Virus record (IMG/VR): IMGVR_UViG_3300011115_000722
Span: 1-34,328 of that record
From: a virus
Length of the DNA: 34,328 nucleotides
Direction: 5' to 3' (one strand)
In this document: positions 28,229 through 34,328 of the stretch, piece by piece
How the letters are laid out: each line of letters begins with the position of its first letter
Numbering within the stretch: position 1 is the first letter of the stretch
Notes under the pieces: generated by a model
Told to the model about the DNA's origin: nothing
The model's input: the letters and a program-made list of their open reading frames with translations, nothing else
Databases searched by the model: none
Position numbers and translations under genes: made by a program

Positions 28229-28426
28229 ATGAACGAACCAAAACAGAGAATGAAGCGCCTATGCCTGACGCTGGACGCGTTCACCATCGCGGAAGCCAAG
28301 CGCCGAGGGGATGGAAACGTGTCGCTAGGCATCCGGCGGGCGTTCAGTCCTCCCCAGGTTCGCGGCCCTGCGCCCGAACCATTGCCGGGTGCATCGCGTC
28401 TCGATAGCGAACCGCTGCCGATTTAG
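28229..28426 (+). CDS. ribbon-helix-helix-like small protein, 65 aa
   Basis: Residues 8-40 (KRLCLTLDAFTIAEAKRRGDGNVSLGIRRAF) follow the pattern of small ribbon-helix-helix proteins: a strand, a helix, and a GDGN..SLGIR turn-helix, which usually bind operator DNA as dimers. The C-terminal 25 residues are Pro-rich and probably disordered. GAGAGGCCGAC precedes the ATG. The last 83 bases overlap the 3' end of the DUF3987 helicase gene on the other strand. It may regulate this cluster; targets are unknown. Confidence 0.7.
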   Translation: MNEPKQRMKRLCLTLDAFTIAEAKRRGDGNVSLGIRRAFSPPQVRGPAPEPLPGASRLDSEPLPI

Positions 28427-30407
28427 CGGTAAAAGCCTGCGCCCGAAATCGCCCGTCATAGACTCGCGGGTTGATTTCGTAGGCGCGGGCGATTGCATTG
28501 TTCCGGTCGAACGCTCCCAGAGGGCGAACCCATCCTACCTGTTCAACTCGCGCCCAAAATTCGCGGCGCTGCTGGATGGTCTTGAACCGCCTGTAATGGC
28601 TCCACCGTTGCGTCATCTCGTAGGGCTGAACTGCCTCTACATCACGCGCTAGGCAAAAGTCCGCGAAAGCCTTGACGGAGGCGTACTCGTCGCCCTGATC
28701 GGCCTGTCCCATGTAAAACGTCACCGCGTGCGGCCAGAGTAGTGATTGCATCCAGGCCCATGCTTGCTGCGCGATTCTCAGGGGTACATAGGCGGCAGGG
28801 GATCGCATCCCGAGGGCGGCTGCGCTGATGCACTGGCTGACGAGCATCAAGCGCCCGAATAGCCCTTCCCACTTTCCAAGGGCAGCGACTAGGGCCGGGG
28901 CGACTCCCGATTGCATGGCGTTGGATATCCACTCCACCTGCTGATCCATAAATGCAGCGGCTTCGGGCGATAGCTGCACGCTCTGGGTATCGGGCTGCAT
29001 CGCGGCGAGGTTTTCCATGATGCGGTTCCAATCGCGCACGGCATCGGCATCGGCTGGGCGCTTTGCGATCTGGCGCTTCGGCTTGCTGACGATTATCTGG
29101 AACCGCTGGAGCATTCCATCGGCCCCTAGCTTGCCGCTGATCTTGGACAGGACTTCGGGCTGAATGCCGCCGAGGATCACGCCGCCCCAAGAGTCAACAT
29201 GGTACGAGCGGCCCTCCATTGCCCGGTCGATGTAGCGTTCCTTCGACTCATAAAACGATAGCCAATCGGGGCGATCCTTATCTGATTTTCCGTTGCCGTA
29301 AGCGTCGAATCCGCCGAACCAGGAGGCTAATTCGTCCTTGATTATGGCAATTTTGCCGCGTGGATTCTCCGTTAGCAGTTTGGCGACCACCTCTTTCGTC
29401 ACGTCATCCGTCCAAAGCCGCTCCCGAGGCGGCTTACTCGGCGCTGACGGTTCCATCAACCCTGTCGGAGTTTTCGCCTGCTCAACGTACCAAGACTGCA
29501 TACGCTTTTCATAAATCTTGCTGTCCTTGTCGTACTGCTCCCAGAGGGACTCATCCTTCGCCCGCAACGCAGCCGCGATCTTGTAGAATTTGTGCAGAGC
29601 AATATCGAGGGCCGGCCCCTTGCCGGTAGACGGATCACCTACCACCGCGCCCCAGAGAATGGGCTTCTCGCGCCATGTGCGGCCATCCTCGCCCGAGTCT
29701 TCCTGCATTTGCAGATTGATGCCGACTCGGATCAGCCCAGCGCAGGCTACATAGCAATTTAGCGCGACTTGCGCCGGGTCTACGCCTGCCCGATCTGCTT
29801 GGTCTAAAACGTAGGGGGCGATCTCAGGCGGCAGGCAATCGGGCGGGAAATTCGGGAGCGGCGAGGTTCCCCAGAGGTCAGCAGGCTCCGACCATTCGTG
29901 CGGCCCAGACTCTGCGAACGCTTGCTTTTTAAGGTCAGAGGCGATTCGGACGGAGTGCTGGTGCATTTCCAGCGCGTCCGGTATCTCGTTCATCCACTCG
30001 GGCGGCTCGTCAAGTCCAGCCCCGTCAGGTTCGGTGTGGGCCTCATTCGCCGCACCGGGGGGAATCGGTTTGGCTGGCTTTTGAACCTGCGGGGCCGGAG
30101 CGGGGATAGGACTGCCTTTATACTCAGCGAGTCCGCCTTGTTGGTGCCACTGTACCACTTCCTCCCGCGTGGTGAACGCGGAGATGTCATCGGTGCTATA
30201 CCGGACTAGGCGGCAGCTTGCCGAAACGACCTGCTGGCAAAAGTCCGTCAGCCTTTCCGCGTTCGTGCTGACGATAATGCAGTCGTCGGTCTCCAATGCT
30301 TCCAATGGCAGGGAACCATTCGCGTAAACAACGAGAGCACCGGGAAACAGCGTTTCGCCGCGCTTGGCGATCTGCGGCCAATCAACGACCACCACACGCT
30401 CACTCAT
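28344..30407 (-). CDS. DUF3987 replicative helicase-like protein, 687 aa
   Basis: The central region is a P-loop ATPase: Walker A at 257-265 (GDPSTGKGP), Walker B at 353-359 (IAIIKDE) and GGIQPEVL at 413-420, the usual series in DUF3987 proteins, which serve as phage or plasmid helicases in replication. The N-terminal about 95 residues contain VVYANGSLP and CIIVST, which could be a degenerate Toprim-like domain; residues 100-150 are a Pro-rich linker. No primase zinc finger is seen. The start overlaps the stop of the 67-residue gene, so it belongs to the same minus-strand operon as the VRR-NUC gene. Confidence 0.85.
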   Translation of the reverse strand: MSERVVVVDWPQIAKRGETLFPGALVVYANGSLPLEALETDDCIIVSTNAERLTDFCQQVVSASCRLVRYSTDDISAFTTREEVVQWHQQGGLAEYKGSPIPAPAPQVQKPAKPIPPGAANEAHTEPDGAGLDEPPEWMNEIPDALEMHQHSVRIASDLKKQAFAESGPHEWSEPADLWGTSPLPNFPPDCLPPEIAPYVLDQADRAGVDPAQVALNCYVACAGLIRVGINLQMQEDSGEDGRTWREKPILWGAVVGDPSTGKGPALDIALHKFYKIAAALRAKDESLWEQYDKDSKIYEKRMQSWYVEQAKTPTGLMEPSAPSKPPRERLWTDDVTKEVVAKLLTENPRGKIAIIKDELASWFGGFDAYGNGKSDKDRPDWLSFYESKERYIDRAMEGRSYHVDSWGGVILGGIQPEVLSKISGKLGADGMLQRFQIIVSKPKRQIAKRPADADAVRDWNRIMENLAAMQPDTQSVQLSPEAAAFMDQQVEWISNAMQSGVAPALVAALGKWEGLFGRLMLVSQCISAAALGMRSPAAYVPLRIAQQAWAWMQSLLWPHAVTFYMGQADQGDEYASVKAFADFCLARDVEAVQPYEMTQRWSHYRRFKTIQQRREFWARVEQVGWVRPLGAFDRNNAIARAYEINPRVYDGRFRAQAFTAKSAAVRYRDAMHPAMVRAQGREPGED

Positions 30408-30603
30408 GGCGCAACACCTTGTAGGAGGTTTGGCAAATCGCCATGCACTCTAAGAACGGCCTGTGCATTTCCCGTGGCAAGGTTGCGATAGCCTGGTTAG
30501 CGGCAGCGTCCATGCGGGCTAGGTACAGCATCGCATAACTGCGATCCAGCCCCCGAATTTCCGCTTGTGCATCGGCCAATTCCTTCCCCCAATCGGCATC
30601 CAT
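30400..30603 (-). CDS. hypothetical small helical protein, 67 aa
   Basis: A wholly helical protein with two Cys (53 and 57) and a Met/Ala-rich middle. It is locked between two genes: its start overlaps the VRR-NUC stop at 30603 and its stop overlaps the helicase start by eight bases. The tight linkage suggests that it works with one of them, possibly as a subunit or loader of the helicase, but no family is recognised. Confidence 0.7.
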   Translation of the reverse strand: MDADWGKELADAQAEIRGLDRSYAMLYLARMDAAANQAIATLPREMHRPFLECMAICQTSYKVLRHE

Positions 30604-31142
30604 TATGCTTTTATCCCCCCGAGATATGCTTCCACCTCTGCAACGCTGGTTGCGAACATTGCGTAGCCAGTTGCTGCGAGGACATGGTTGATATAGTTTT
30701 CCTGCTCAATCTCGCGCTGATTGCGCGGGTGCGTCCAGCCGGTGCGCTTCACTTCGATGCACAGGCGCTTGCCGTTGATAAGCTGGCAGTCAATGTCGGA
30801 CTTCCTCATCCTTACGCCGCCGACCTTGAACACTGTATTGTAGGCAATGAATCGCTTGTTGCCCTCTGCATCCTGCTCCATTGCCGTGCCGCTGTTGTGC
30901 CGCTCAACGATGGACACTTTCGGATGCTTGCGTAGCATGGCAATGATGTCCCGCTGGATCGTGGCCTCGTATGTGCCGTCATCAACGCGGGGAGCCATTG
31001 TGCGCTTCGCCTTCATAACTAGCGACCGCTGCAACTCAGGCGCAGGCTTACCGGCAGATTTAGCAAGTGCGCCGAGGATTCGCATATTCCGCGCAATCGT
31101 GTCACGGAGGTCTTCGCGCTTGGCTATGCGTCTAGCGGCCAT
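30603..31142 (-). CDS. VRR-NUC domain nuclease, 179 aa
   Basis: The C-terminal domain is a VRR-NUC PD-(D/E)xK nuclease: E59 in YEATIQRDI, HNSGTAM at 82-88, GGVRMRKSDIDCQL at 108-121 with D116 or D118, and CIEVKRTG at 128-135 (E130, K132). Such domains cut branched DNA, such as Holliday junctions; stand-alone phage versions are common near replication genes. The N-terminal 55 residues are basic. The ATG at 31142 is preferred over an upstream TTG; it overlaps the end of the HTH gene by 11 bases. Confidence 0.88.
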   Translation of the reverse strand: MAARRIAKREDLRDTIARNMRILGALAKSAGKPAPELQRSLVMKAKRTMAPRVDDGTYEATIQRDIIAMLRKHPKVSIVERHNSGTAMEQDAEGNKRFIAYNTVFKVGGVRMRKSDIDCQLINGKRLCIEVKRTGWTHPRNQREIEQENYINHVLAATGYAMFATSVAEVEAYLGGIKA

Positions 31143-31281
31143 TCTTGGCAATCTGCTGGATACGCTGGCGGGTCACGTTAAACTTCAACGCTGCCTGTCC
31201 CTGCGTCTTGCCGGTTGCTAGGTACGCGAGGATCTTAGCCCGTCGCGCTTTGAAGGTATCTAATACAGTTTTATAGTCCAT
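31132..31281 (-). CDS. small helix-turn-helix regulator, 49 aa
   Basis: The ATG at 31281 is preferred over the upstream frame. Residues 23-46 (ATGKTQGQAALKFNVTRQRIQQI) form a clear helix-turn-helix of the sigma-region-4/resolvase type. At 49 residues it is little more than the DNA-binding unit. It is the first gene of the minus-strand replication operon, facing a divergent promoter region with a GCAAG/CTTGC palindrome. Autoregulation and control of the rightward operon are plausible inferences. Confidence 0.75.
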   Translation of the reverse strand: MDYKTVLDTFKARRAKILAYLATGKTQGQAALKFNVTRQRIQQIAKNGR

Positions 31282-31305
31282 GCGCCGGATTCTGACTAAG
31301 CGGTG

Positions 31306-31333
31306 AAAATAAAGCAACAACTATTTCATGCAA
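31306..31333 (-). promoter_or_regulatory. candidate promoter for the HTH/VRR-NUC/helicase operon
   Basis: On the minus strand, TTGCAT (31333-31328) and TATTTT (31311-31306) are spaced by 16 bases, 25 bases before the HTH start codon. The -35 overlaps the left arm of the palindrome at 31330-31343. Prediction by eye. Confidence 0.42.
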
Positions 31334-31343
31334 GGGGGCTTGC
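31330..31343. promoter_or_regulatory. palindromic operator candidate GCAAG-N4-CTTGC
   Basis: A perfect five-base inverted repeat (GCAAG at 31330-31334, CTTGC at 31339-31343) lies in the divergent region and overlaps the -35 elements of both predicted promoters. It is well placed for a dimeric regulator, such as the adjacent HTH protein, to block both directions. Confidence 0.5.
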
Positions 31344-31369
31344 TTTACAAAAAGACCTGTGCCTACAAT
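31340..31369 (+). promoter_or_regulatory. candidate promoter for the rightward recombination operon
   Basis: TTGCTT (31340-31345) and TACAAT (31364-31369) are spaced by 18 bases, 30 bases before the ATG at 31399. The -10 has five of six consensus bases. Transcription would begin about 31376, after the ATG at 31375, which supports the choice of 31399 as the start codon. Confidence 0.45.
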
Positions 31370-31398
31370 GCGCCATGTTCAGCAAACAAGGAAAGCAA

Positions 31399-31542
31399 AT
31401 GCAACTGCCCACCGACATGAAAGGCTATCGCGCAAAGGATTACGATAGCTTCAGCCTAATCCCGCCGAACTGTGCCGGGTGGGCGTTGCTGGTTGTAGTC
31501 GTACTGGCTTGCATCCTTGAACCACTTTTCCGCGCTGGCTAA
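31399..31542 (+). CDS. small single-span membrane protein, 47 aa
   Basis: The ATG at 31399 has AAGGAAAG six bases upstream and lies after the predicted transcription start; upstream in-frame starts are less likely. Residues about 25-43 (AGWALLVVVVLACILEPLF) form one membrane span after a polar N-terminal segment. It is the first gene of the rightward operon. A small membrane protein at an early position may be a superinfection-exclusion or host-takeover factor, but the sequence does not show which. Confidence 0.65.
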   Translation: MQLPTDMKGYRAKDYDSFSLIPPNCAGWALLVVVVLACILEPLFRAG

Positions 31543-31639
31543 AAGGCGCAGCGACCACCGTGCCAAAAGCATCAAGGTGGCGCAGAGTACCGGCCCTCTG
31601 GCGGACGACCGGCTTTACTCAACCTTTAGGGGGCAACAA

Positions 31640-31867
31640 ATGAACGACCACGTTAATCCTGTATTTGGCGACATCCTCGCGGCAGTCGCACCGCCCAAGG
31701 AAATCCTTGAGCATGAGGCGCAAAGCAGGAAGCTGATTGAAGAGGTTGCAAAGATCCTGTGCAACACGGACACGCAGCGGATTTTGCTGCAAAACATCTA
31801 CTCAATGGGTCGTGCTGATGGGCTGATCGAAGCGGCGCACGTTGCGTTAGAGAAGATCCGCGCATGA
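31640..31867 (+). CDS. hypothetical helical protein, 75 aa
   Basis: The ATG at 31640 follows TTAGGGGGCAACA, the same type of binding site as at 27425 and 27868. The protein is helical, acidic and soluble, with no recognised motif. The frame is open upstream, but that part crosses the 97-base intergenic gap without any binding site. The stop overlaps the next ATG (31864-31867). Confidence 0.7.
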   Translation: MNDHVNPVFGDILAAVAPPKEILEHEAQSRKLIEEVAKILCNTDTQRILLQNIYSMGRADGLIEAAHVALEKIRA

Positions 31868-32127
31868 AGCCGCGCACATTGACAGAAGTTCCGCGCTCCG
31901 CTCCGCAAGGTCTGGGCAGAACAACTTGGGAGGAACGCCGCCAGATGACCGCTGCCCAACTCATCGAACTCATGGGGCCGTTGCACGTTAATCATCCCAA
32001 GTACAAGGCGAGGTCGCGGTCGTTGCTGCCTATACCAAATATTGCAGGGGTGCAGCCGGTGTACGAGTGCAAAGACCCGTCGTTCTGGGCGTTGTGCAAG
32101 AACGTCATCCGGTGGTGCGCCCAATGA
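31864..32127 (+). CDS. hypothetical protein, 87 aa
   Basis: A basic, Pro/Arg/Trp-containing protein without recognised family. Both ends overlap neighbours in ATGA junctions (31864 and 32124), so it is translated as part of the recombination operon. C69, C78 and C85 near the C-terminus are spaced like part of a metal site, but this is weak. Confidence 0.68.
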   Translation: MKPRTLTEVPRSAPQGLGRTTWEERRQMTAAQLIELMGPLHVNHPKYKARSRSLLPIPNIAGVQPVYECKDPSFWALCKNVIRWCAQ

Positions 32128-32459
32128 ACCGCGCTCAGACAGTAGGTTATGAGCCGACAGGGATTGGCCTGCGCTGGACGGTTGACCGCATTCTGGCGAA
32201 GCGCATCCCGCCCAAGCGTTACCAGAAAAGCCGCAGCAGATTTGAGCCAGGCGTGCCGAAACTCCGCAGCGTTGAGGCGATTGCCTTGTGGAGCGTGATC
32301 GGCATGGCATTTAAACCGCTGAGTAAGGCCGAGTGGCTAGACGTTGCCGGAATCTACGGACACAACAAGCGGATACTCGGCGCGTCGGCAATTTCCAATC
32401 TCCGCAAGGGCCATTGGGTCACTTGCAAACTCGGGCTTTATGCTAGGAGGGAAGCATGA
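32124..32459 (+). CDS. hypothetical basic protein with HTH-like C-terminus, 111 aa
   Basis: The ATG at 32124 overlaps the previous stop. The N-terminal half is basic (RILAKRIPPKRYQKSRSRF); the C-terminal half (KPLSKAEWLDVAGIYGHNKRILGASAISNLRKGHWV) could form a winged or simple helix-turn-helix. It directly precedes the lambda-type exonuclease, with an ATGA overlap at 32456. No family recognised. Confidence 0.7.
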   Translation: MNRAQTVGYEPTGIGLRWTVDRILAKRIPPKRYQKSRSRFEPGVPKLRSVEAIALWSVIGMAFKPLSKAEWLDVAGIYGHNKRILGASAISNLRKGHWVTCKLGLYARREA

Positions 32460-33142
32460 TTATCTATTATAAGGAAATGATTCAAGGGTCGGAAGCGTGG
32501 CATTCGATCCGCTGCGGCCTGCCGACTGCCAGCGAAATGAAGCTGTTGGTCACGCCCACGTTGAAGGTCGCGGCCAACGAAAAGGAACGGGCGCACATGT
32601 GGGAACTGTTGGCCCAGCGCCTGACCAAGCACGTTGAGCCGCGTTACATCTCCGACGACATGCTGCGGGGCCAGGAAGACGAGATTGAGGCGGTCGCGCT
32701 GTACGCCAAGACCTACGAGCCGGTAGAGCGGGTTGGCTTTATCACAAATGACCGCTGGGGGTTCACGGTTGGCTATTCGCCGGACGCTCTGGTTGGCGCT
32801 GACGGTCTGGTTGAGTGTAAGTCACGCGGGCAGAAATACCAGATCCAGACCATCGTTGATTACGTTTCCGCAGACAAGATCGACCCAGATTTTATGATTC
32901 AGGTGCAGACCGGGCTGATGGTTAGTGAACGCAAGTGGTGTGATCTGATTTCGTTCTGTGGCGGTTTGCCGATGGCGACCGTGCGCGTGTACCCAGACGA
33001 GAAGATCCAGACGGCGATTCTGGAAGTTGTTACCGCGTTTGAGGAACGGTTAGCGATTGCCATGCGTAAGTATGGCGAAGTCGTGAGTTCCAGCAAGCGC
33101 CTCATTCCCACCATTCGCCGCATTACCGAGGAGATTTACTAA
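32456..33142 (+). CDS. lambda/YqaJ-type exonuclease, 228 aa
   Basis: The protein has the motifs of lambda-exonuclease (YqaJ) nucleases, 5'-3' exonucleases that resect double-strand ends for single-strand annealing: QGSEAWHSIRCGLPTASEM at 10-28, RGQEDEIEAV at 71-80 with a conserved Glu, YSPDAL at 107-112 (D110), VECKSR at 119-124 (E120, K122), and MIQVQTGLMV at 147-156. The ATG follows AGGAGGGAAGC, the strongest binding site in the window. The next gene, with an overlapping start/stop, is its likely recombination partner. Confidence 0.93.
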   Translation: MIIYYKEMIQGSEAWHSIRCGLPTASEMKLLVTPTLKVAANEKERAHMWELLAQRLTKHVEPRYISDDMLRGQEDEIEAVALYAKTYEPVERVGFITNDRWGFTVGYSPDALVGADGLVECKSRGQKYQIQTIVDYVSADKIDPDFMIQVQTGLMVSERKWCDLISFCGGLPMATVRVYPDEKIQTAILEVVTAFEERLAIAMRKYGEVVSSSKRLIPTIRRITEEIY

Positions 33143-33690
33143 TGGACATGCGCGAGGCAATAGTCCCGAAAAGCGACCAGCTTAACGCGGACGATCTGAT
33201 TGCAGGGCCGATGACCGTCAAGGTTACGGGCGTGGCGATCAAGGGGGGCCAGGAGCAGCCCGTTTCGATTAGCTTTGAGAACGACAACGGGAAGCCCTAC
33301 AAGGCTTGCAAGAGCATGTGCCGGGTTCTGGTACACGCATGGGGGGCGGATTCTGCTAAGTACGTTGGGCGCTCCATGACTCTGTACTGCGATCCAAAGG
33401 TTAAGTGGGCAGGCATGGAGGTGGGCGGCATTCGCATTAGCCATATGAGCCACATCCCCGAAACGCTGACAATGGCGCTGACAGCTACTCGCGGCAACAA
33501 GAAGCCGTTTAGCGTCAAACCGCTGGCCGTTGAGGAAATGCAGGATTGGGAGCCAGCCATTAACGCGGTTGAGACTGCCGAAGAACTGGCTGCTGTATGG
33601 AAGTCGATGCCCGCCGATGCCAAGAAGAAGTTTGAGAGCGTTAAGGATGCGCGTAAGGCCGCGTTTACTAAGCCGGTGGGGTCAGTATGA
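33142..33690 (+). CDS. putative single-strand-binding / recombination partner of the exonuclease, 182 aa
   Basis: The start is immediately at the exonuclease stop. Residues 1-115 (NADDLIAGPMTVKVTGVAIKG, then PVSISFEND, VLVHAWG and YVGRSMTLYCDPKVKWAGMEVGGIRISHM) look beta-rich and may be an OB fold. The C-terminus (AEELAAVWKSMPADAKKKFESVKDARKAAF) resembles the tails of phage recombination proteins. Similar proteins are found beside phage exonucleases. Whether it anneals or only coats single strands cannot be told from the sequence. It ends in an ATGA overlap with the next gene. Confidence 0.72.
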   Translation: MDMREAIVPKSDQLNADDLIAGPMTVKVTGVAIKGGQEQPVSISFENDNGKPYKACKSMCRVLVHAWGADSAKYVGRSMTLYCDPKVKWAGMEVGGIRISHMSHIPETLTMALTATRGNKKPFSVKPLAVEEMQDWEPAINAVETAEELAAVWKSMPADAKKKFESVKDARKAAFTKPVGSV

Positions 33691-33851
33691 CCCGCGATGA
33701 GGCGGCTAAAGCCTGCCCCGAGGCCAGCGCGTTCATCGCAGAAATGCGGGAGCAGTTTGGCGAGGTCAAGGTGCTGTTCGTGGCGGAAGCGGGCCATACA
33801 TTCGGAAAGATACCTGCCTGGAGGCAAGATGAAGATAAGCCAGTTGGTTGA
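33687..33851 (+). CDS. hypothetical small protein, 54 aa
   Basis: The ATG overlaps the stop of the previous gene (33687-33690). The product is acidic and has no recognised motif. Its last 23 bases overlap the start of the integrase gene in another frame. The tight overlaps support translation. Confidence 0.6.
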   Translation: MTRDEAAKACPEASAFIAEMREQFGEVKVLFVAEAGHTFGKIPAWRQDEDKPVG

Positions 33852-34328
33852 AGCGTACATCCAAGCATCGCCCGAGATTTGCGGGAGCCAGCTTGCCGTT
33901 TTGAAGCGCATGGCAAAGGAGTCTATCGGCCAATGCACCGTGCCGCTCACCGCCAAGAATGTAATCGACCACGCTAAACTCCGCAGCCGCACGGTATGCC
34001 CCGCCACGGTCAATGCGGATATCGTGTACCTGCGCGGGATGCTGGACTATGCCAAGCACGGGCTAGGTGTTGAGAACGTGACCGCGCAGCCGGTGGCCGA
34101 TGCAATGCCCATTCTGCGCCGCCAGCGTCTTATTGGGGAAAGCGAGACTCGGACACGCATCCCAGCGCCGGATGAAACCAAGCGCATCGTGGCGCGTTTG
34201 AAGGGCATTCACGCTGATGTGGCAGCTTTCCAGAACGAGTCTGGACGGCGCATCGGGGAAACCTGCCGCTTGCAATGGGGCGATCTGGACGAGGGCAAAC
34301 GCACGATCCTTGTCCGCGACCTGAAGCA
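33829..34328 (+). CDS. tyrosine recombinase/integrase, N-terminal part (cut by window end)
   Basis: The ATG at 33829 follows TGGAGGCAAG. The first 166 residues are present. Residues 1-90 form the helical core-binding region; from 105 the catalytic domain begins, with SGRRIGETCRLQWGDL at 138-153 containing the first catalytic Arg (R141), as in tyrosine recombinases. The remaining His-x-x-Arg and Tyr motifs lie beyond the window. It would join phage and host DNA at att sites, or resolve multimers. No att site could be seen. Confidence 0.85.
   Translation, partial: MKISQLVEAYIQASPEICGSQLAVLKRMAKESIGQCTVPLTAKNVIDHAKLRSRTVCPATVNADIVYLRGMLDYAKHGLGVENVTAQPVADAMPILRRQRLIGESETRTRIPAPDETKRIVARLKGIHADVAAFQNESGRRIGETCRLQWGDLDEGKRTILVRDLK

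Noticed and set aside
28344-28640. A DNA-primase zinc finger or DnaB-type C-terminus in the DUF3987 protein
   Set aside because: No cysteine cluster or DnaB motifs are present; only the DUF3987 ATPase series is visible.
30196-30381. Minus-strand frames within the helicase gene
   Set aside because: They are out-of-frame shadows of the DUF3987 gene, as are most other short frames inside the large structural genes.
1-34328. tRNA genes, CRISPR arrays or insertion sequences
   Set aside because: No cloverleaf-like segment, regularly spaced repeat-spacer array, or transposase with terminal inverted repeats was seen; the repeats at 25.1-25.7 kb are too short and irregular for CRISPR.

Overview
The window is most of the genome of a tailed, podovirus-type bacteriophage (Caudoviricetes). 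It carries a P22-like head and short-tail module: terminase, P22-type portal, scaffold, P22-type coat, gp4-like and gp10-like tail factors, three large candidate ejection proteins, fibre proteins and a lysis cassette. GC content is high (upper fifties percent by eye). The Shine-Dalgarno sites are strong, and an XF1762-family protein and a DUF3987 helicase are present; together these suggest a proteobacterial host. No host gene, rRNA, tRNA or CRISPR array was seen, and no host can be named from the sequence.

Layout: (1) 1-2193, plus strand: accessory genes, including an XF1762/GNAT-like protein with an apparent frameshift, closed by a clear Rho-independent terminator at 1987-2025 and followed by a small zinc-ribbon ORF. 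(2) 2155-24841, minus strand: one long late region, transcribed from right to left. In transcription order it has small and large terminase subunits, an HExxH metallopeptidase of polyvalent-protein type, three tiny basic proteins, portal, a small helical protein, two tandem paralogues, scaffold, coat, a minor structural protein, gp4-like, gp10-like, fibre, a small structural protein, three ejection proteins, a tail fibre/spike, and lysis genes. An HNH homing endonuclease sits between scaffold and coat on the opposite strand. (3) 24842-25705: a noncoding control region with three repeat families, one of them TATGCAT at an exact 22-bp period. (4) 25706-28426, plus strand: early-type small genes led by a shortened DnaN (sliding clamp)-like protein and ending with a ribbon-helix-helix-like protein. 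(5) 28344-31281, minus strand: HTH regulator, VRR-NUC nuclease, small helical protein and DUF3987 helicase. (6) 31399-34328, plus strand: small genes, a lambda/YqaJ-type exonuclease, a putative recombination partner and a tyrosine integrase cut by the window end.

The genes form a coherent programme. The DUF3987 helicase, clamp-like protein, VRR-NUC and lambda-type exonuclease would serve replication and recombination. The HTH protein sits beside a palindrome that overlaps both -35 boxes of a divergent promoter pair, so it may be the switch between regions 5 and 6. The late region builds and packages the virion and then lyses the cell. The integrase implies a temperate lifestyle or descent from one, although no convincing CI-type repressor lies in the window. 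Functions for the head genes rest on family resemblance recognised from the protein sequences plus conserved gene order; no database search was run.
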